Below, in pieces: positions 61,409 to 64,000 of a DNA stretch of 64,000 nt; position 1 is the first letter of the stretch, and the number at the start of each line of letters is the position of its first letter. This DNA is from Lysobacter sp036697405 (GTDB taxonomy: Bacteria; Pseudomonadota; Gammaproteobacteria; Xanthomonadales; Xanthomonadaceae). The translations under genes and the position numbers were made by a program. The stretch spans positions 1,054,001 through 1,118,000 of the forward strand of contig NZ_JBAHWA010000001.1 in assembly GCF_036697405.1 (NCBI RefSeq). Direction: 5' to 3'. A model generated the notes under the pieces. That model had not been told where the DNA came from. It did no database searches and saw only the letters and a program-made list of their open reading frames with translations.

Positions 61409-62560
61409 TCAGCCCTTGGCCGCGTCCGCCAGGCCTTGCGCGATCGTCTCCGGGCTGGAGCGCAGCACGCTGGGATTGACCTGCATCGCGAACTCGCCGG
61501 TCTGCGGATGCGGCCGCGACAACAACAGGCCGCGTTGCCTGGCGCGCTCGCGAAATCCCTGTGCGTCGCCGGACACCGCCATGAAGTAACGGCTGGTTCC
61601 GGACGGCAGCTTGCGCAGCTTGAAGCGGCGGTCCCGGCCCAGCAGCGCTATCAGGCGGTCGGTCGCCTGCCAGGACTGCGCGTAGTCCGCTTCGTAGCGG
61701 TCCACGTACTGCGCCGCCACCGCCACCGCCGGCCAGGCCTGCGGCAGCGAGCCGCCGAACATGCGCCGCGTGTGGTACAGCCCTTCGATGAAGTCGGTCT
61801 CGCCGACGAGGATGGCGCCCGAAGCGCAGTTGAAGTGCTTCCACAGCGATACGAACACGGTATCGAACAACGCCGCGTACTCGTGCAGGCTGTGCCCGGA
61901 GTGATACGGCAGGTTGAACAGTCGCGCCCCGTCCAGGTGCAGGCGGATGCCTTCGCCACGCGCGTAGCGGCTCAGGCGCACCAGTTCGTCGTAATCGGCC
62001 ATTTCATGATCGCGCCGGCGTACCGGCGACTCGATCGAAATCGCGCCGACCTTGAGCGGCACGCGTCCGCCGGCGGAGCGCTCGACCCACTCGCGCGCCT
62101 GTTCGGCGGTGAGGGTGCTGCCTCCCGGCGCTAGCGGCACCAGGTTGAGCCCGCTGAGGATCTCGCCGCAGTCGCCGCTGTCGTTGTAGAAATGGCTTTC
62201 GGCCTGCACCAGCACGCGCCGATCGGCGCCGGCCAGCTTGCGCAGCGCGATGTGATTGGCGAGGGTGCCGGTGGGCACGAACATCGCCGCGGGCTTGCCC
62301 AGCTTCTTGGCGAAGCGGGCCTCCAGGTCGGCGACGATGCCGCCGTTGGAGTAGTTGTCGTTCTGGATGCCGGCGCCGGAGGCCATGCGCTCCAAAAGCA
62401 CGGCGTACTCGCGCGGCGTCAGGCTGAGCCCGTCGTCGTAGAAATTGACGTCCTTGAACAAGCCGGCGTCCGCATCCGCACCCGCCGGTGTCGGTGCCTG
62501 CGCGAGCGCCGGCAAGACCGCCGTCAATCCGCCCGCGGCGAGGAATCGGCGTCTATCCAT
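61409..62560 (-). CDS. Threonine aldolase/beta-eliminating lyase family enzyme with Tat signal
   Basis: 383 residues. Fold-type I PLP enzyme: the PLP lysine is in SLWKHFNCASGAILVG, preceded by LHLDGARLFN (Asp for the PLP nitrogen). The substrate-site SHFYNDSGDCGEI occurs earlier. An N-terminal twin-arginine motif (MDRRRFLAAGGLTAVLPALA) predicts Tat export, which is unusual for a PLP enzyme: it would fold with its cofactor in the cytoplasm before export. Low-specificity threonine aldolase is the closest name; the reaction is uncertain. Single gene. Confidence 0.85.
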   Translation of the reverse strand: MDRRRFLAAGGLTAVLPALAQAPTPAGADADAGLFKDVNFYDDGLSLTPREYAVLLERMASGAGIQNDNYSNGGIVADLEARFAKKLGKPAAMFVPTGTLANHIALRKLAGADRRVLVQAESHFYNDSGDCGEILSGLNLVPLAPGGSTLTAEQAREWVERSAGGRVPLKVGAISIESPVRRRDHEMADYDELVRLSRYARGEGIRLHLDGARLFNLPYHSGHSLHEYAALFDTVFVSLWKHFNCASGAILVGETDFIEGLYHTRRMFGGSLPQAWPAVAVAAQYVDRYEADYAQSWQATDRLIALLGRDRRFKLRKLPSGTSRYFMAVSGDAQGFRERARQRGLLLSRPHPQTGEFAMQVNPSVLRSSPETIAQGLADAAKG

Positions 62561-62696
62561 TCGCGCAGCCCGGCTCGGTAGAGGCTTTCGATGATACCCG
62601 AGCGTCTACGGCGCGCTGCGCGGCCCGTCACCGGGTCGGCGCAGAATCGTCGCGGCATCGGGCCGCTCCGACGGCGCCCGCTGGGTGGGCGAAGGC

Positions 62697-64000
62697 TCAG
62701 GCCAATGCGGACTGGTGCACGCCGGCGACCGCGCGCCCGGACGGATCGGCGGCGTTGGCGAAAGCGGCGTCCCAGGCGATCGCGGCCGGCGACGAACACG
62801 CGATCGACTTACCGCCCGGCACCGTCTCGGCGCAGGCCGTGCCCGGGAAGTGGCGCTCGAAGATCGAGCGGTAGTAGTAGGCCTCCTTGGTCTGGGGCGG
62901 GTTGATCGGGAAGCGACCCGGCGCCGCCGCCAGGTCGCGGTCGCTGACCTGCGCTTCGGCATGCGCCTTGAGGCCGTCGATCCAGCCGTAGCCGACGCCA
63001 TCGCTGAACTGCTCCTTCTGCCGCCACAGGATCTCGTCGGGCAGATAGCCCTCGAAGGCCTCGCGCAGCACCGCCTTCTCGATCCGGCCCTGGCCGGCCA
63101 TCTTGGCCTGCGCGTCCATGCGCATCGCCACCTCCAGGAACTCCACGTCCAGGAACGGCACCCGCGGCTCCACGCCCCAGGCCATCATCGATTTGTTCGC
63201 GCGCAGGCAGTCGTAGCTGTGCAGGGCGTCGAGCTTGCGCACCAGTTCCTCGTGGAACTCGCGCGCGTTGGGCGCCTTGTGGAAGTACAGGTAGCCGCCG
63301 AAGATCTCGTCGCTGCCCTCGCCGGACAGCACCATCTTCACGCCCATGGCCTTGATCCGCCGCGCCAGCAGGAACATCGGCGTGGACGCGCGGATGGTGG
63401 TGACGTCGTAGGTTTCGATGTGCTGGATCACGTCCGGCAGCACATCCAGGCCTTCCTCGAAGGTGTAGGTGAAACCGTGGTGCACGGTGCCCAGCGCCGC
63501 GGCCGCGACTTCGGCCGCGGCCAGGTCGGGCGAGCCCTCCAGGCCGATCGCGAAGGAGTGCAGGCGCGGCCACCAGGCCTCGGCCTGATCGTCCTCCTCA
63601 ATGCGCCGGCGCGCGAACCGCGCCGCGCAGGCCGCCACCAGCGAGGAATCCAGGCCGCCCGACAGCAGCACACCGTAGGGCACGTCGCTCATCATCTGCC
63701 GGTGCACGGCGCGCTCGAAGGCGGTGCGCAATTCTTCCTTGCCCACCTCGACGCCGCGCGTGGCCTCGTAGTCGCGCCAGGGCCGTTGGTAGTACTTCAC
63801 CGGCACGCCGACCTCGCTGTCGTAGTAGTGGCCGGGCGGGAACGCGGCGACGTCGTCGCACAGACGCGCCAGCACCTTCATTTCCGAGGCCACCCACAGG
63901 CGGCCGTCGGCATCGTGGCCCCAGTACAGCGGGCACACGCCGATCGGGTCGCGCGCGATCAGGTAACGCCCGCGCGCGGCGTCCCACAGGGCGAAGGCGA
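62697..64000 (-). CDS. asnB: Asparagine synthase (glutamine-hydrolysing), partial, N-terminus off window
   Basis: 434 codons present, C-terminal about four-fifths of a roughly 554-residue enzyme. The glutaminase domain's end is at the right edge (FALWDAARGRYLIARDPIGV); its catalytic Cys2 lies outside. The synthetase domain has the ATP-pyrophosphatase P-loop LLSGGLDSSLVAACAARF, SGEGSDEIFGGYLYFHKAPN and DCLRANKSMMAWGVEPRVPF. Converts aspartate and glutamine to asparagine in the cytoplasm. AsnB (not AsnA) type. Confidence 0.95.
   Translation of the reverse strand, partial: AFALWDAARGRYLIARDPIGVCPLYWGHDADGRLWVASEMKVLARLCDDVAAFPPGHYYDSEVGVPVKYYQRPWRDYEATRGVEVGKEELRTAFERAVHRQMMSDVPYGVLLSGGLDSSLVAACAARFARRRIEEDDQAEAWWPRLHSFAIGLEGSPDLAAAEVAAAALGTVHHGFTYTFEEGLDVLPDVIQHIETYDVTTIRASTPMFLLARRIKAMGVKMVLSGEGSDEIFGGYLYFHKAPNAREFHEELVRKLDALHSYDCLRANKSMMAWGVEPRVPFLDVEFLEVAMRMDAQAKMAGQGRIEKAVLREAFEGYLPDEILWRQKEQFSDGVGYGWIDGLKAHAEAQVSDRDLAAAPGRFPINPPQTKEAYYYRSIFERHFPGTACAETVPGGKSIACSSPAAIAWDAAFANAADPSGRAVAGVHQSALA

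Overview
The window is high-GC, gene-dense bacterial chromosome. The gene set points to the Xanthomonadaceae, most likely Lysobacter or a close relative: ribF-ileS-lspA-ispH order, a secreted S8 protease with a PPC tail, an OprP-type porin beside the pst genes, and a remnant carrying the C-terminal signature of xanthomonad type IV secretion effectors. The genus is inferred from gene content and style, not from a marker gene.

Layout. 1-4.9 kb: an RND efflux operon (permease cut by the left edge, lipoprotein adaptor) behind a TetR gene, with two matching 24-bp palindromic sites. 4.9-11.6 kb: accessory DNA with orphan secreted and small membrane proteins in locally AT-richer sequence, an alpha/beta hydrolase, an AbfB-domain protein and a run of small hypothetical genes, one frameshifted. 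11.7-13.8 kb: an FG-GAP repeat protein between a degenerate and an intact tRNA-Thr(CGU). 13.9-23.8 kb: core genes ispH, lspA, ileS, ribF, murJ, rpsT, obgE, rpmA, rplU. 24-28.5 kb: a YidB-like protein, a secreted subtilase and a lipoprotein. 28.9-39 kb: uvrA with a thioesterase, a PCuAC copper chaperone, two crotonases, sseA-nudix-DUF1289, an FKBP isomerase and an nth operon. 39-46.9 kb: a phosphate regulon of porin, two PstS paralogues, pstC-pstA-pstB and phoU, with several Pho boxes.

47.0-50.5 kb is the most interesting locus. An ECF sigma factor precedes a small exported peptide with eight EGKCG-type cysteine motifs, an MNIO (former DUF692) oxidase, a DUF2063 partner and a DoxX-like membrane protein. 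This matches the HvfABCD/bufferin class of cysteine-modified RiPP metallophores, here apparently under a dedicated sigma factor without an adjacent anti-sigma gene.

50.6-64 kb: rnt, a guanidinium exporter (gdx/sugE) with a guanidine-II (mini-ykkC) riboswitch in its leader, rlmB, rnr, what looks like a decayed X-T4SS effector/lipoprotein pair, an SRPBCC protein whose only well-placed start is CTG, tRNA-Leu(CAG), parC, tpm, a small secreted protein, a Tat-exported threonine-aldolase-like enzyme and the 3' part of asnB (cut by the right edge).

A short repeat family, CAAATCCCCC...CAAAGGGGG, recurs about ten times between genes. Several apparent single-base frameshifts (about 10.77, 55.64 and 56.04 kb) may be real decay or assembly errors.
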